This document shows positions 1-7,143 of a DNA stretch of 25,489 bases, piece after piece. The notes beneath the pieces were generated by a model. That model was not told the DNA's origin. It did not search any database and saw only the letters and a list, made by a program, of their open reading frames with translations. Location of the stretch: the NCBI GenBank assembly GCA_049680185.1, contig JBAUHI010000081.1:1-25489 (forward strand), written 5' to 3'. Positions within the stretch are counted from its first letter, which is position 1; each line of letters starts with the position of its first letter. Source of the DNA: CAMLHU01 sp049680185 (lineage in GTDB: Bacteria; Gemmatimonadota; Gemmatimonadetes; Gemmatimonadales; GWC2-71-9). The position numbers and the translations under genes are program-made.

Positions 1-118
<118 letters not shown>

Positions 119-253
119 GCTATCAGCGATCGGCTGGCAGCTATCGGCGGGATCGATAGGGTGAGGCTGACCGCGGATGGCGGTGCACTGATAACCGATA
201 GCTCGTACTGATAGCTGCCAGCTGAGAGCTGATAGCTGCTTAAAGAGGCCCAC
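119..253. repeat. tuf-rpsJ gap with inverted GATAGCT/AGCTATC repeat
   Basis: The 135-nt gap is mostly repeat. Arms at 119-145 and 210-236 are inverted copies of each other, matching at 24 of 27 positions and separated by 64 nt. Both are built from AGCTATC on the left and GATAGCT on the right. More copies of the heptamer lie between them (near 139, 197 and 210). The rpsJ ribosome binding site (AGAGG at about 245-249) follows the right arm. No T-tract follows, so it is not an ordinary terminator. The same unit recurs in gaps 3102-3255 and 11220-11270. Confidence 0.8.
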
Positions 254-562
254 ATGGCGCAGAAGATCCGCATTCGACTCAAGGCGTTCGACCACGGCGT
301 GCTGGACCAGGCCGCGGCGGACATCGTGCGCACGGCCGAGAAGACCGGCGCGCAGGTCTCCGGACCGATCCCGCTGCCGGTCAAGATCGAGCGGTGGACG
401 GTGCTCCGGAGCCCGCATGTCGACAAGAAGAGCCGGGAACAGTTCGAGCTGCGCACCCACAAGCGCCTGCTCGACATCAATGACTCACGGCCCCAGACGA
501 TGGACGCGCTGACGAAGCTGGATCTTCCGGCCGGCGTGGACGTCGAGATCAAGGTCGAGTAG
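254..562 (+). CDS. rpsJ: 30S ribosomal protein S10
   Basis: S10 is a small-subunit head protein that also acts as NusE in transcription antitermination. The product is 102 residues, the normal length. The start IRIRLKAFDH, the central GPIPLPVKIERWTVLRSPHVDKKSREQFE and RLLDI are the S10 signature positions. The ATG is preceded by AGAGG about 5 nt upstream. It is the first gene of the S10 group and lies 135 nt after tuf, so either the repeat-bearing gap carries its own promoter or it is read from the str operon. rplC follows after 2 nt. Confidence 0.97.
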   Translation: MAQKIRIRLKAFDHGVLDQAAADIVRTAEKTGAQVSGPIPLPVKIERWTVLRSPHVDKKSREQFELRTHKRLLDINDSRPQTMDALTKLDLPAGVDVEIKVE

Positions 563-564
563 CC

Positions 565-1188
565 ATGACCAACGGACTGATCGGACGCAAGCTCGGGATG
601 ACCCGGGTGTTCGTCGAAGGCGGGACCTCCGTCCCGGTGACGGTCATCGAGGCCGGCCCCTGCCGCGTGCTGCAGGTGCGCGCGGATGCGGTGCAGCTCG
701 GCTTCGGCGCCCGGCGAGAAGTGCGGGCCAGCAAGGCGCAGCTGGGCCACGCCAAGGCGGCGGGGGTCGAGGCGGCGCCGGCGGTGCTGCGCGAAGTGGC
801 CCTGGCCGGCGATGCGCCGAAGGCCGGCGACACGGTGACGGTCGGGATCTTCAGCGCGGGCGAACTGGTCAAGGTGACCGGCACCACCAAGGGCAAGGGG
901 TTCCAGGGCGTCGTCCATCGCTACGGGTTCGGCGGCGGACCGGCATCCCACGGCAACACCCGGCACCGGAAGCCCGGCTCGATCAGCCCGGGCACCGACC
1001 CCTCCCGCGTCATCAAGGGGAAGAAGATGCCTGGGCATCAGGGCGCGGAGCGCCACACCGAGCTCGGCCTCCAGGTCGTGAAGATCGACGCCGAGCGCAA
1101 CCTGCTGTTCATCCGCGGCGCGGTGCCGGGATCGAAGAACGGGATCGTGCTCGTCGCCAAGCAGACGGGGAGGAGCCGGTATGCTTGA
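565..1188 (+). CDS. rplC: 50S ribosomal protein L3
   Basis: L3 is an early-assembly 23S rRNA binder near the peptidyl transferase centre. The product has 207 residues, as is usual. It opens with GLIGRKLGMTRVF and carries the diagnostic loop GKGFQGVVHRYGF...PASHGNTRHRKPGSIS (about residues 110-140) and GKKMPGHQG (about 152-160). Its last 8 nt overlap the start of rplD, pointing to translational coupling inside the S10 operon. Confidence 0.97.
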   Translation: MTNGLIGRKLGMTRVFVEGGTSVPVTVIEAGPCRVLQVRADAVQLGFGARREVRASKAQLGHAKAAGVEAAPAVLREVALAGDAPKAGDTVTVGIFSAGELVKVTGTTKGKGFQGVVHRYGFGGGPASHGNTRHRKPGSISPGTDPSRVIKGKKMPGHQGAERHTELGLQVVKIDAERNLLFIRGAVPGSKNGIVLVAKQTGRSRYA

Positions 1189-1972
1189 GGCCGCACATTA
1201 CTCGGCGGCAGGGGCCCGTCACAAGACGGCCTTTGCGCTGCCGGAGCCGTTCTTCGACGGCACGGTCAACGAGGCGGTGTTGCACCAGTCGGTGAAGGCC
1301 TACCTCAATAACCAGCGCCAGGGGACGGCCGCCACCAAGACGCGCAGCTTCGTCTCCGGCGGCAATCAGAAGCCGTGGAAGCAGAAGGGCACCGGCCGGG
1401 CACGGCAGGGGTCCACCCGGGCGCCGCACTGGCGCGGCGGTGGCATCGTATTCGGCCCCCAGCCCCGCAGCTACGAGACCGACGTTCCGCGCAAGGTGCG
1501 GCAGCTGGCCCGCCGCTCGGCCTTGAACGCGCGCGCACGCGAAGGCGCCCTCCACGTGGTGGAGAGCTTGGCCTTTGCCGAGCCCAAGACACGGGTGCTG
1601 GCAGAGCTGCTGGAGAAGTTGGGCGTCGCCGAGGCGAAGGTCCTCGTGCTGACCGCCACCCACCGCCCGGCGGTGTACCTGAGCAGCCGGAACCTGCCGC
1701 GGGTGGACGTGCTGCCCTACGCCGATGCCTCGGCCTATGACGTCCTTTGGGCCGATCAGGTGGTGGTGGAAGAGGCGGCGATCTCCGGGGCGGTCCCGGC
1801 CGAAGCGGCGGAATCAGCCACGATGAAGCCGGCGAAGAAGGCCGCGAAGCCGGCCAAGGCGAAGGCCGTGAAGAAGGCGGCGGCGCCGAGGCCCGAGAAG
1901 AAGAAGTCCGCGCCCAAGGCCGCAAAGCCGAAGGCCGAGAAGAAGGCCCCGAAGAAGAAGGGGGGCAAGTAA
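1181..1972 (+). CDS. rplD: 50S ribosomal protein L4 with long basic C-terminal tail
   Basis: L4 binds 23S rRNA and lines the exit tunnel; in E. coli it also represses its own operon. The core (about residues 1-198) contains the tunnel loop pattern TRSFVSGGNQKPWKQKGTGR followed by ARQGSTRAPHWRGGG, typical of L4. The start ATG has AGGAG 5 nt upstream and lies 8 nt inside rplC. The product is 263 residues against roughly 200-210 for most bacterial L4. The extra residues (about 199-263) are almost only Ala, Lys, Pro and Glu, like histone-H1-type or other disordered nucleic-acid-binding tails. The tail is in frame and ends at a normal TAA one base before rplW, so it does not look like a frameshift. 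Confidence 0.95.
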   Translation: MLEAAHYSAAGARHKTAFALPEPFFDGTVNEAVLHQSVKAYLNNQRQGTAATKTRSFVSGGNQKPWKQKGTGRARQGSTRAPHWRGGGIVFGPQPRSYETDVPRKVRQLARRSALNARAREGALHVVESLAFAEPKTRVLAELLEKLGVAEAKVLVLTATHRPAVYLSSRNLPRVDVLPYADASAYDVLWADQVVVEEAAISGAVPAEAAESATMKPAKKAAKPAKAKAVKKAAAPRPEKKKSAPKAAKPKAEKKAPKKKGGK

Positions 1973-2260
1973 ATGCCCGCATTGCACGAGATCATCGTCA
2001 AGCCGGTGGTGACCGAGAAGTCCTCGGCCAGCTACCAGGCGCGGAAGGAATATGCGTTCCGGGTCCATCCCGCGGCCACCAAGCCGCAGATCCGCGAGGC
2101 GCTCCTGAAGTTGTTCGGGGTGACGGTCACCGATGTCCGCACCATGCAGGTGCGGCGCCGGGAAGTGAACCGCGGACGCACCCGCGGCGCGACGGCCGCC
2201 TGGAAGAAGGCCATCGTGACGCTCAAGGACGGCGATTCGATCGCCGTATTCGAGGGCTGA
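1973..2260 (+). CDS. rplW: 50S ribosomal protein L23
   Basis: L23 sits at the tunnel exit and is the docking site for trigger factor and SRP. The 95-residue product has the family pattern IIVKPVVTEKS at its start, Y.F.V...A.K..I..A...LF.V.V..V at residues 24-50, and the basic loop around RRREVNRGRTRGATAAWKKA. It begins immediately after the rplD stop codon and ends 1 nt before the rplB start, so it is embedded in the S10 operon. Confidence 0.96.
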   Translation: MPALHEIIVKPVVTEKSSASYQARKEYAFRVHPAATKPQIREALLKLFGVTVTDVRTMQVRRREVNRGRTRGATAAWKKAIVTLKDGDSIAVFEG

Positions 2261-2261
2261 T

Positions 2262-3101
2262 ATGAGCATCAAGCAATTTCGTCCGATCACCGCCGGGACG
2301 CGCTTCCGGATGGTCTCGGGCTTCGACGAGATCACGCGGACGACGCCGGAGAAGTCGTTGCTCGAGCCGATCAAGAAGTCGGGCGGGCGCAACAACCTCG
2401 GCCACGTGACCTCCCGCCACATCGGCGGCGGACACAAGCGGATGTTCCGCAAGATCGACTTCAAGCGGAACAAGTTCGGGGTCCCGGCCACCGTGGCCGA
2501 GATCGAGTACGACCCGAACCGCTCGGCCCGGATCGCGCTGCTGGTCTACGCCGACGGCGAGAAGCGCTACATCCTGCACCCGAAGGGCTTGAACCAGGGC
2601 GACACCGTCGTCTCGGGGCCGGGCGCCGACGTGCGGCTGGGCAACGCTTTGCCGCTGCAGGAGATCCCGCTCGGCACCACGGTGCACAACATCGAGCTCA
2701 AGATCGGCAAGGGCGCGCAGATGATCCGCTCCGCCGGTTCGAGCGCGCAGGTGGTGGCCAAGGAAGGTGACTACGTGACGCTCCGGCTCCGGTCCACCGA
2801 GATGCGGCGGATCAACGGACGCTGCCTGGCCACGATCGGCGAGGTCGGCAACTCCGAGCACGAGCTGATCTCCGTCGGCAAGGCCGGCAAGACCCGGTGG
2901 CTGGGCCAGCGGTCCAAGGTCCGCGGCGTGGCCAAGAACCCGGTCGACCACCCGCTGGGTGGCGGTGAAGGCAAGACGTCCGGTGGCCGTCCGCCGGTGA
3001 GCCCGTGGGGCAAGCCCGAAGGCCGGAAGACCCGGCGCCCGAAGAAGGCGTCCAACCAGTTCGTCGTGCGCGGCCGCAAGCGCGGGAAGGCGACGCAGTA
3101 G
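2262..3101 (+). CDS. rplB: 50S ribosomal protein L2
   Basis: L2 is a core large-subunit protein needed for subunit association and peptidyl transferase activity. It is 279 residues, a standard length. It has the conserved N-terminal KPTTPG-type region (here FRPITAGTRFRMV), GGRNNLGHVTSRHIGGGHKR (about 40-59), and the C-terminal signature VRGVAKNPVDHPLGGGEG with the active-site-proximal histidine in the NPVDHP segment. A 154-nt repeat-containing gap follows before rpsS, which is unusual inside this operon. Confidence 0.97.
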   Translation: MSIKQFRPITAGTRFRMVSGFDEITRTTPEKSLLEPIKKSGGRNNLGHVTSRHIGGGHKRMFRKIDFKRNKFGVPATVAEIEYDPNRSARIALLVYADGEKRYILHPKGLNQGDTVVSGPGADVRLGNALPLQEIPLGTTVHNIELKIGKGAQMIRSAGSSAQVVAKEGDYVTLRLRSTEMRRINGRCLATIGEVGNSEHELISVGKAGKTRWLGQRSKVRGVAKNPVDHPLGGGEGKTSGGRPPVSPWGKPEGRKTRRPKKASNQFVVRGRKRGKATQ

Positions 3102-3255
3102 GGGCGGCGAACAGCTACCAGCTATCAGCTATCAGCCTGTCCCGATTGCGAACCCGGATAGCCGATAGCTGATAGCTCGCTGGTAGCCGATAGCCGATAG
3201 CTGATAGCTGATAGCCGATAGCTGATCGTTGCTCGCTCGAACAGAGGCGTAACCG
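3102..3255. repeat. rplB-rpsS gap filled with GATAGCT/AGCTATC repeats
   Basis: This 154-nt gap interrupts the S10 operon where spacing is normally a few bases. The left part (3112-3137) carries tandem AGCTATC units and the right part (3157-3224) carries at least six GATAGC(T/C) units. The segment 3121-3136 is a perfect 16-nt inverted copy of 3200-3215. The rpsS ribosome binding site AGAGG (3243-3247) lies outside the repeat. There is no ORF or T-tract. An RNA from this stretch should fold into a long, slippery stem because many registers can pair. Confidence 0.85.
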
Positions 3256-3546
3256 ATGTCGCGTAGCATCAAGAAGGGCCCGTTCGTCCTGGAGTCGCTG
3301 CTGCTGAAGGTCCAGGTGCTCAACAGCAGGAACGAGAAGAAGGTCGTGAAGACCTGGAGCCGGGCGAGCACCATCCTGCCCGAGTTCGTGGGCCACACGT
3401 TCGCGGTGCACAACGGCAACAAGTTCGTGCCGGTGTACGTCACCGAGAACATGGTCGGCCACAAGCTGGGCGAGTTCGCGCCGACGCGGATGTTCCGCGG
3501 TCACGGCGGCAAGATCATCGCCGACAAGAAGGCCAAGCCGGAGTGA
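3256..3546 (+). CDS. rpsS: 30S ribosomal protein S19
   Basis: S19 is in the head of the small subunit and contacts the A-site tRNA and the B1 intersubunit bridge. The 96-residue product has MSRSIKKGPFV at the start, TWSRASTILPEFVGHTFAVHNGNKFVPVYV (about 38-67) and the family end GHKLGEFAPTR.FRGH. The ATG has AGAGG 8 nt upstream, just after the repeat gap. The TGA overlaps the region of the rplV start. Confidence 0.97.
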   Translation: MSRSIKKGPFVLESLLLKVQVLNSRNEKKVVKTWSRASTILPEFVGHTFAVHNGNKFVPVYVTENMVGHKLGEFAPTRMFRGHGGKIIADKKAKPE

Positions 3547-3551
3547 GCACC

Positions 3552-3908
3552 ATGGAAGCCCAAGCGATCCAGCGGATGGTGCGCCAGTCGCCCCGGAAGA
3601 TGCGGCTCGTCGTTGACGAGATCCGCGGCAAGGGTGTGAACGAGGCGTACGCGATCCTCAAGTTCAGCAAGAAGCTCGCTGCCAAGCAGATCGCCAAGAC
3701 GCTGCGGTCGGCGGTGGCGAATGCGGAGCAGCGGGCGCTCCAGTCCAATGAGCCCTTCGACGTGGACGAGCTCTACGTGAAGAAGGCCATCATCAACATG
3801 GGCCAGCCGCTCAAGCGCTTCACGGCCGCCGCGCAGGGACGCGCGACGCCGATCCGGAAGCGGACCAGCCATGTGGAGGTCCACGTGGCCACGCGGGAGA
3901 CGAAGTAA
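3552..3908 (+). CDS. rplV: 50S ribosomal protein L22
   Basis: L22 is a 23S rRNA binder whose beta-hairpin lines the exit tunnel. The product is 118 residues from ATG 3552, with QSPRKMRLVVDEIRGK (about 11-26), FS.K.AAK.IAKTLRSAVANAEQ and the hairpin with GRATPIRKRTSHVEV near the end. A GTG at 3543 would add three residues, but GGAG at 3540-3543 lies 8 nt before ATG 3552 and overlaps the GTG, so the ATG is preferred. The stop overlaps the rpsC start by one base. Confidence 0.95.
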   Translation: MEAQAIQRMVRQSPRKMRLVVDEIRGKGVNEAYAILKFSKKLAAKQIAKTLRSAVANAEQRALQSNEPFDVDELYVKKAIINMGQPLKRFTAAAQGRATPIRKRTSHVEVHVATRETK

Positions 3909-4567
3909 TGGGTCAGAAGACACATCCGATCGGCTTCCGGCTGGGGGTCGTCAAGCAGTGGAAGTCGCGCTGGTTCGCCACCAAGGACATGCCGGCCCTC
4001 CTGAAGGAGGACGAGCTGATCCGGAAGTACTTGAAGGCGCGGCTGGGGCATGCGGCCATCGCCGAGGTGCACGTGGAGCGGCGGCCCGGCAAGGTCACCG
4101 TGACGGTCCACACCGGGCGGCCGGGCGTCGTGATCGGCAAGCGGGGCGCCGAGGTCGACAAGCTGCGTGACGAGCTGGCCCAGCTGACCGGCAAGGAAGC
4201 GGCGGTCAACGTCGAGGAGATCAAGCGGCCGGAGCTCTCGGCCCAGCTCGTGGGCGACAACATCGCGCACCAGCTGATCCAGCGGATCTCCTTCCGCCGG
4301 GCCATGAAGCGTGCGGTACAGAGCGCCATGCGCATGGGCGCCCAGGGCATCCGGGTGCGGCTCTCGGGCCGGCTCGGTGGCGCCGAGATCGCGCGGACCG
4401 AGAAGTATCTCGAGGGTCGGGTGCCGCTGCACACGTTGCGCGCCGACATCGATTATGCCACGAGCACGGCCAAGACGACCTACGGGACCATCGGGATCAA
4501 GGTCTGGATCTTCAAGGGTGAGGTCGTCGAGGAACTCGGTGGCCGTACCTACAGCACGGGGAACTGA
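3908..4567 (+). CDS. rpsC: 30S ribosomal protein S3
   Basis: S3 lines the mRNA entry channel and has helicase activity together with S4. The product has 219 residues. It opens with MGQKTHPIGFRLG, contains the type II KH domain with GVVIGKRGAEVDKLRDEL (about residues 76-93), and the C-terminal domain with MRMGAQGIRVRLSGRLGGAEIAR (about 140-162) and GTIGIKVWIFKGE. The start codon overlaps the rplV stop. Confidence 0.97.
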   Translation: MGQKTHPIGFRLGVVKQWKSRWFATKDMPALLKEDELIRKYLKARLGHAAIAEVHVERRPGKVTVTVHTGRPGVVIGKRGAEVDKLRDELAQLTGKEAAVNVEEIKRPELSAQLVGDNIAHQLIQRISFRRAMKRAVQSAMRMGAQGIRVRLSGRLGGAEIARTEKYLEGRVPLHTLRADIDYATSTAKTTYGTIGIKVWIFKGEVVEELGGRTYSTGN

Positions 4568-4570
4568 GCC

Positions 4571-4984
4571 ATGCTGGCGCCGAAGCGAGTCAAGTTCCGG
4601 AAGCAGTTCAAGGGGCGCACCAAGGGCACCGAGTCGCGCGGGACCACCGTCGCGTTCGGCGAGTTCGCCCTGATGGCGCTGGAGCCGGGGTGGATCACCA
4701 ACCGGCAGATCGAGGCCGCCCGCGTCGCGATGACGCGCGAGATGAAGCGCGGCGGCAAGGTGTGGATCCGGATCTTCCCGGACAAGCCGATCACCAAGAA
4801 GCCGGCCGAGACCCGGATGGGGAAGGGCAAGGGGAACCCGGAGGGATGGGTGGCGGTGGTGCGGCCCGGACGGATGCTGTTCGAGCTGGAAGGGATCCCG
4901 GAGGACTTGGCCAAGAAGTCGCTCGGCCTGGCGGCGTCGAAGCTGCCGCTCCGGACCCGATTCATGAAGCGGCTGGAGGTCTGA
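4571..4984 (+). CDS. rplP: 50S ribosomal protein L16
   Basis: L16 binds near the A site and organises aminoacyl-tRNA positioning. The product is 137 residues, the family norm. Conserved positions include the start MLAPKRVKFRKQFKGR, GWITNRQIEAARVAMTRE.KRGGKVWIR.FPDKPIT.KPAETRMGKGKG.PE.WVAVV.PGR..FE (split in several short blocks between residues 40 and 105). The ATG lies 3 nt after the rpsC stop. Confidence 0.97.
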   Translation: MLAPKRVKFRKQFKGRTKGTESRGTTVAFGEFALMALEPGWITNRQIEAARVAMTREMKRGGKVWIRIFPDKPITKKPAETRMGKGKGNPEGWVAVVRPGRMLFELEGIPEDLAKKSLGLAASKLPLRTRFMKRLEV

Positions 4985-4987
4985 CGC

Positions 4988-5188
4988 ATGAAGGCGAATG
5001 AGATCATCGAGCTGTCGGTGACCGAACTCCAGGCCAAGCTGGCCGAGTTGCGCGAGGCGCGGGTGAAGCTCCGCTTCCGCTCGGCCACCGAGGCCATCGA
5101 GAATCCGATGCAGTTCCGGACGCTCCGGCGCGATATCGCCCGGATCGAGACCCTCCTCCGGGCCCGCGCGCGGGCCGGACAGGCGTGA
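4988..5188 (+). CDS. rpmC: 50S ribosomal protein L29
   Basis: L29 is a small two-helix protein at the tunnel exit beside L23. The 66-residue product shows the family layout: a first helix ELSVTELQAKLAELREA, the LRFRSATEAIENPMQFRTLRRDIARI segment and a short second helix. It begins 3 nt after rplP. Its end runs up to the rpsQ start region, where its TGA overlaps a GTG. Confidence 0.93.
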   Translation: MKANEIIELSVTELQAKLAELREARVKLRFRSATEAIENPMQFRTLRRDIARIETLLRARARAGQA

Positions 5189-5196
5189 GGCAAGCG

Positions 5197-5466
5197 ATGA
5201 GCGAGACCACGACCGACAGCCGGGCCCGGCGGAAGACCCGCACGGGTGTCGTCACCAGCGACAAGATGACCCGGACCGTGACCGTGCTGCTGACGCGCCG
5301 ATTTGCGCACGCGCGGTACGGCAAGCAGATCACGCGCACCAAGAAGGTGCACGCCCGCGACGAGAATGGCGCCAAGCTCGGCGACACCGTGCGGATCATG
5401 GAGACCCGCCCGTTGTCGAAGACGGTGCGGTGGCGGGTCATCGAGATCGTGTCTCGGGCGCAATAA
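5197..5466 (+). CDS. rpsQ: 30S ribosomal protein S17
   Basis: S17 is a primary 16S rRNA binder with an OB fold. The product is 89 residues from ATG 5197, with the family pattern R.T.TGVVTSDKMTRTVTVLL.RRF.H..YGK.I.RTKKVHARDE.....GD.VRIMETRPLSKT.RWRV. A GTG at 5185 is also open and would add four residues, but GAGG at 5187-5190 sits 6 nt before ATG 5197 and overlaps the GTG, so the ATG is favoured. It is the last gene of the S10 group; a hairpin follows before rplN. Confidence 0.94.
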   Translation: MSETTTDSRARRKTRTGVVTSDKMTRTVTVLLTRRFAHARYGKQITRTKKVHARDENGAKLGDTVRIMETRPLSKTVRWRVIEIVSRAQ

Positions 5467-5467
5467 C

Positions 5468-5493
5468 GCAGGGGCGCACCACGTGCGCCCTGC
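5468..5493 (+). terminator. Hairpin at the S10/spc boundary
   Basis: In the 48-nt gap between rpsQ and rplN, the arms 5468-5479 and 5483-5493 pair as GCAGGG(G)CGCAC with GTGCGCCCTGC around a CAC loop, leaving a single bulged G. Only TTTC follows (from 5493), so the T-tract is weak. In E. coli the S10 operon ends after rpsQ and the spc promoter follows at this same place. Here the element may be a partial terminator, attenuator or transcript-end stabiliser. No clear promoter is visible in the 21 nt after it. Confidence 0.55.
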
Positions 5494-5514
5494 TTTCGAC
5501 GGACAGAGGAACTT

Positions 5515-5883
5515 ATGGTCCAACAGGAATCGATTCTTCGGATCGCGGACAACTCGGGCGCACGCAAGGCGCTCGTCATCCGCGTCCTGGGCGGCAGCCG
5601 GCGGCGGTACGCCGGGCTGGGCGACAAGGTCGTCGTGACGATCAAGGACGCCATCCCGACCGGGCAGGTGAAGAAGGGCGACGTGGCGAAGGCCGTCATC
5701 GTGCGCACCGTGAAGGAGACCCGCCGCAAGGACGGGTCCTACATCCGGTTCGACGAGAACGCCGCCGTCCTCATCAACGACCAGGGCGAGCCCCGGGCGA
5801 CCCGTATCTTCGGCCCCGTCGCGCGTGAACTGCGCGAGCGGCGCTACATGAAGATCGTGTCGCTGGCGCCGGAGGTGCTCTGA
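5515..5883 (+). CDS. rplN: 50S ribosomal protein L14
   Basis: L14 is at the subunit interface and is the docking site of RsfS. The 122-residue product has MVQQES.LRIADNSGARK (about 1-19), VVTIKDAIP, VVIVRTVKETRRKDGSYIRF (in shorter conserved blocks) and the end GPVARELRERRYMKI.SLAPEVL, all typical. It follows the boundary hairpin and has AGAGGA shortly upstream of its ATG. rplX starts one base after its stop. Confidence 0.97.
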   Translation: MVQQESILRIADNSGARKALVIRVLGGSRRRYAGLGDKVVVTIKDAIPTGQVKKGDVAKAVIVRTVKETRRKDGSYIRFDENAAVLINDQGEPRATRIFGPVARELRERRYMKIVSLAPEVL

Positions 5884-5884
5884 C

Positions 5885-6268
5885 ATGAAGCCGCTCGTCT
5901 ATCGCAAGTCCCGACGGAACCGCCGGCAGGCGCTGCCGCAGGCCGTCAAGCTCCACCTCACCAAGGGCGACCTGGTGCAGGTGATCAGCGGGGACGACAA
6001 GGGCAAGCAGGGCCGGGTGCTGCAGGTGTACCCCAAGACCGGCAGGTTGATCATCGAGGGCGTGAACCTGGTCAAGCGGCACCTCCGGGCCACCCAGACG
6101 TCGGAAGGCGGCATCATCACCAAGCCGGCGCCGATGCATCACTCGAAGGCGATGCTGCTGGACCCCAAGAGCGGGGTGCCGACGCGGGTGCGCCGGCGGA
6201 AGGCCGCCGACGGCACGGTCGAGCGCGTGGCCGCGAAGTCCGGACAGCCAATCCCGAGGAACCGGTAA
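5885..6268 (+). CDS. rplX: 50S ribosomal protein L24
   Basis: L24 is an assembly initiator that binds 23S rRNA domain I. The KOW motif is clear at about residues 27-50 (KGDLVQVISGDDKGKQGRVL), followed by EGVNLVKRH and EGGIITKPAPMHHS.A.LLDPKSG.PTRV. The product is 127 residues against about 100-110 for typical homologues. The extra length is a basic N-terminal segment (about 20 residues, YRKSRRNRRQ) and a short C-terminal end. No alternative start with a good ribosome binding site is evident downstream. Confidence 0.95.
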   Translation: MKPLVYRKSRRNRRQALPQAVKLHLTKGDLVQVISGDDKGKQGRVLQVYPKTGRLIIEGVNLVKRHLRATQTSEGGIITKPAPMHHSKAMLLDPKSGVPTRVRRRKAADGTVERVAAKSGQPIPRNR

Positions 6269-6937
6269 ATGGCGACGACCAAGGAAAAGGAAAAGGAACC
6301 CCGCGCCAAGGGCGGGCGCGACAAGGACAAGGCGGAGAGCCTCCAGCTCGATCCGGCGCCGAAGGCACGGATCGGGAAGCCCCGGCTCCAGGTCCACTAC
6401 GAGACCGTCGTTCGTCCGTCGGTGGCCAAGGAGTTCGGGCTCAAGAATGCGATGGAGATCCCGCGCCTGGTCAAGATCGTGCTCAACGTCGGCATGGGCG
6501 AGGCCCAGAAGTCGCCGAAGCTGCTCGACGCGGTGGTGGACGAGCTCATGATCGTCACCGGGCAGAAGCCGGTGGTGACCCGTGCCAAGAAGGCGATCGC
6601 CAATTTCGGCCTCCGGGCCGGGGTGCCGATCGGCGCGGCGGTGACCCTCCGGGGCGCCCGGATGTACGAGTTCCTCGACCGCTTCATCAGTGTGGCGGTG
6701 CCGCGGATCAGGGACTTCCGCGGGCTCTCGAACAAGAGCTTCGACGGGCGGGGCAACTGCTCCATCGGCATCAAGGAGCAGCTGATCTTCCCCGAGATCG
6801 ATTTCGACAAGGTCGACCGGGTCCACGGGATGGATATCACCGTGGTGACGTCGACCGATCGGGACGACCTGGCGATGGCCCTCCTTCGGGCGTTCGGCTG
6901 GCCGTTCCGCGGTGAAACCCCTGTGCGAGTGGGCTGA
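6269..6937 (+). CDS. rplE: 50S ribosomal protein L5 with charged N-terminal extension
   Basis: L5 binds 5S rRNA in the central protuberance. The core starts at about residue 44 (HYETVVRPSVAKEFG) and has IPRLVKIVLNVGMGEA, GQKPVVTRAKKAIANFGLR.G.PIG and GRGNCSIGIKEQLIFPEIDFDKVD, all family hallmarks. The product is 222 residues against roughly 180. The extra N-terminal 40 or so residues are rich in Lys, Glu, Arg and Asp (KEKEKEPRAKGGRDKDKAES). The ATG directly abuts the rplX stop, which supports this start, but the extension itself is not conserved as far as I can judge. Confidence 0.95.
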   Translation: MATTKEKEKEPRAKGGRDKDKAESLQLDPAPKARIGKPRLQVHYETVVRPSVAKEFGLKNAMEIPRLVKIVLNVGMGEAQKSPKLLDAVVDELMIVTGQKPVVTRAKKAIANFGLRAGVPIGAAVTLRGARMYEFLDRFISVAVPRIRDFRGLSNKSFDGRGNCSIGIKEQLIFPEIDFDKVDRVHGMDITVVTSTDRDDLAMALLRAFGWPFRGETPVRVG

Positions 6938-6944
6938 GGAAACT

Positions 6945-7130
6945 ATGGCGAAGACCTGTTGGATCGAGCGCGCCAAGCGCACCCCGAAGTTCAAGGTCCG
7001 GCAAGTGCGCCGCTGTCAGCGGTGCGGCCGGTCCCGAGCGGTCCTGCGCAAATTCGGCCTCTGCCGGATCTGCTTCCGTGATCTTGCCTTGAAGGGCGAG
7101 ATCCCGGGTGTGCGCAAGGCGAGTTGGTGA
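6945..7130 (+). CDS. rpsN: 30S ribosomal protein S14, zinc-binding type Z
   Basis: S14 is a small-subunit head protein. This is the short zinc-containing form: 61 residues with C24-x2-C27 and C40-x2-C43 (CQRC and CRIC). The motif RCGRSRAVLRKFGLCRICFRDLA is typical. ATG 6945 has TGAGGA 4 nt upstream. An upstream in-frame start at 6912 lies inside rplE, lacks a site and would add residues unlike any S14, so it was rejected. This type does not need the longer zinc-free S14 paralogue. Confidence 0.96.
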   Translation: MAKTCWIERAKRTPKFKVRQVRRCQRCGRSRAVLRKFGLCRICFRDLALKGEIPGVRKASW

Positions 7131-7143
7131 GGAGACACGACAG

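Noticed and set aside
3112..3224. CRISPR array suggested by regular short repeats
   Set aside because: Units are 7-11 nt without unique spacers of fixed size, occur in both orientations, and no cas genes are present.
6912..6944. Longer rpsN start inside rplE
   Set aside because: No ribosome binding site there, whereas TGAGGA precedes ATG 6945, which gives the standard 61-residue type Z S14.
7108..7143. Longer rpsH start inside rpsN
   Set aside because: The added residues match no S8, and GAGGAG supports ATG 7144.
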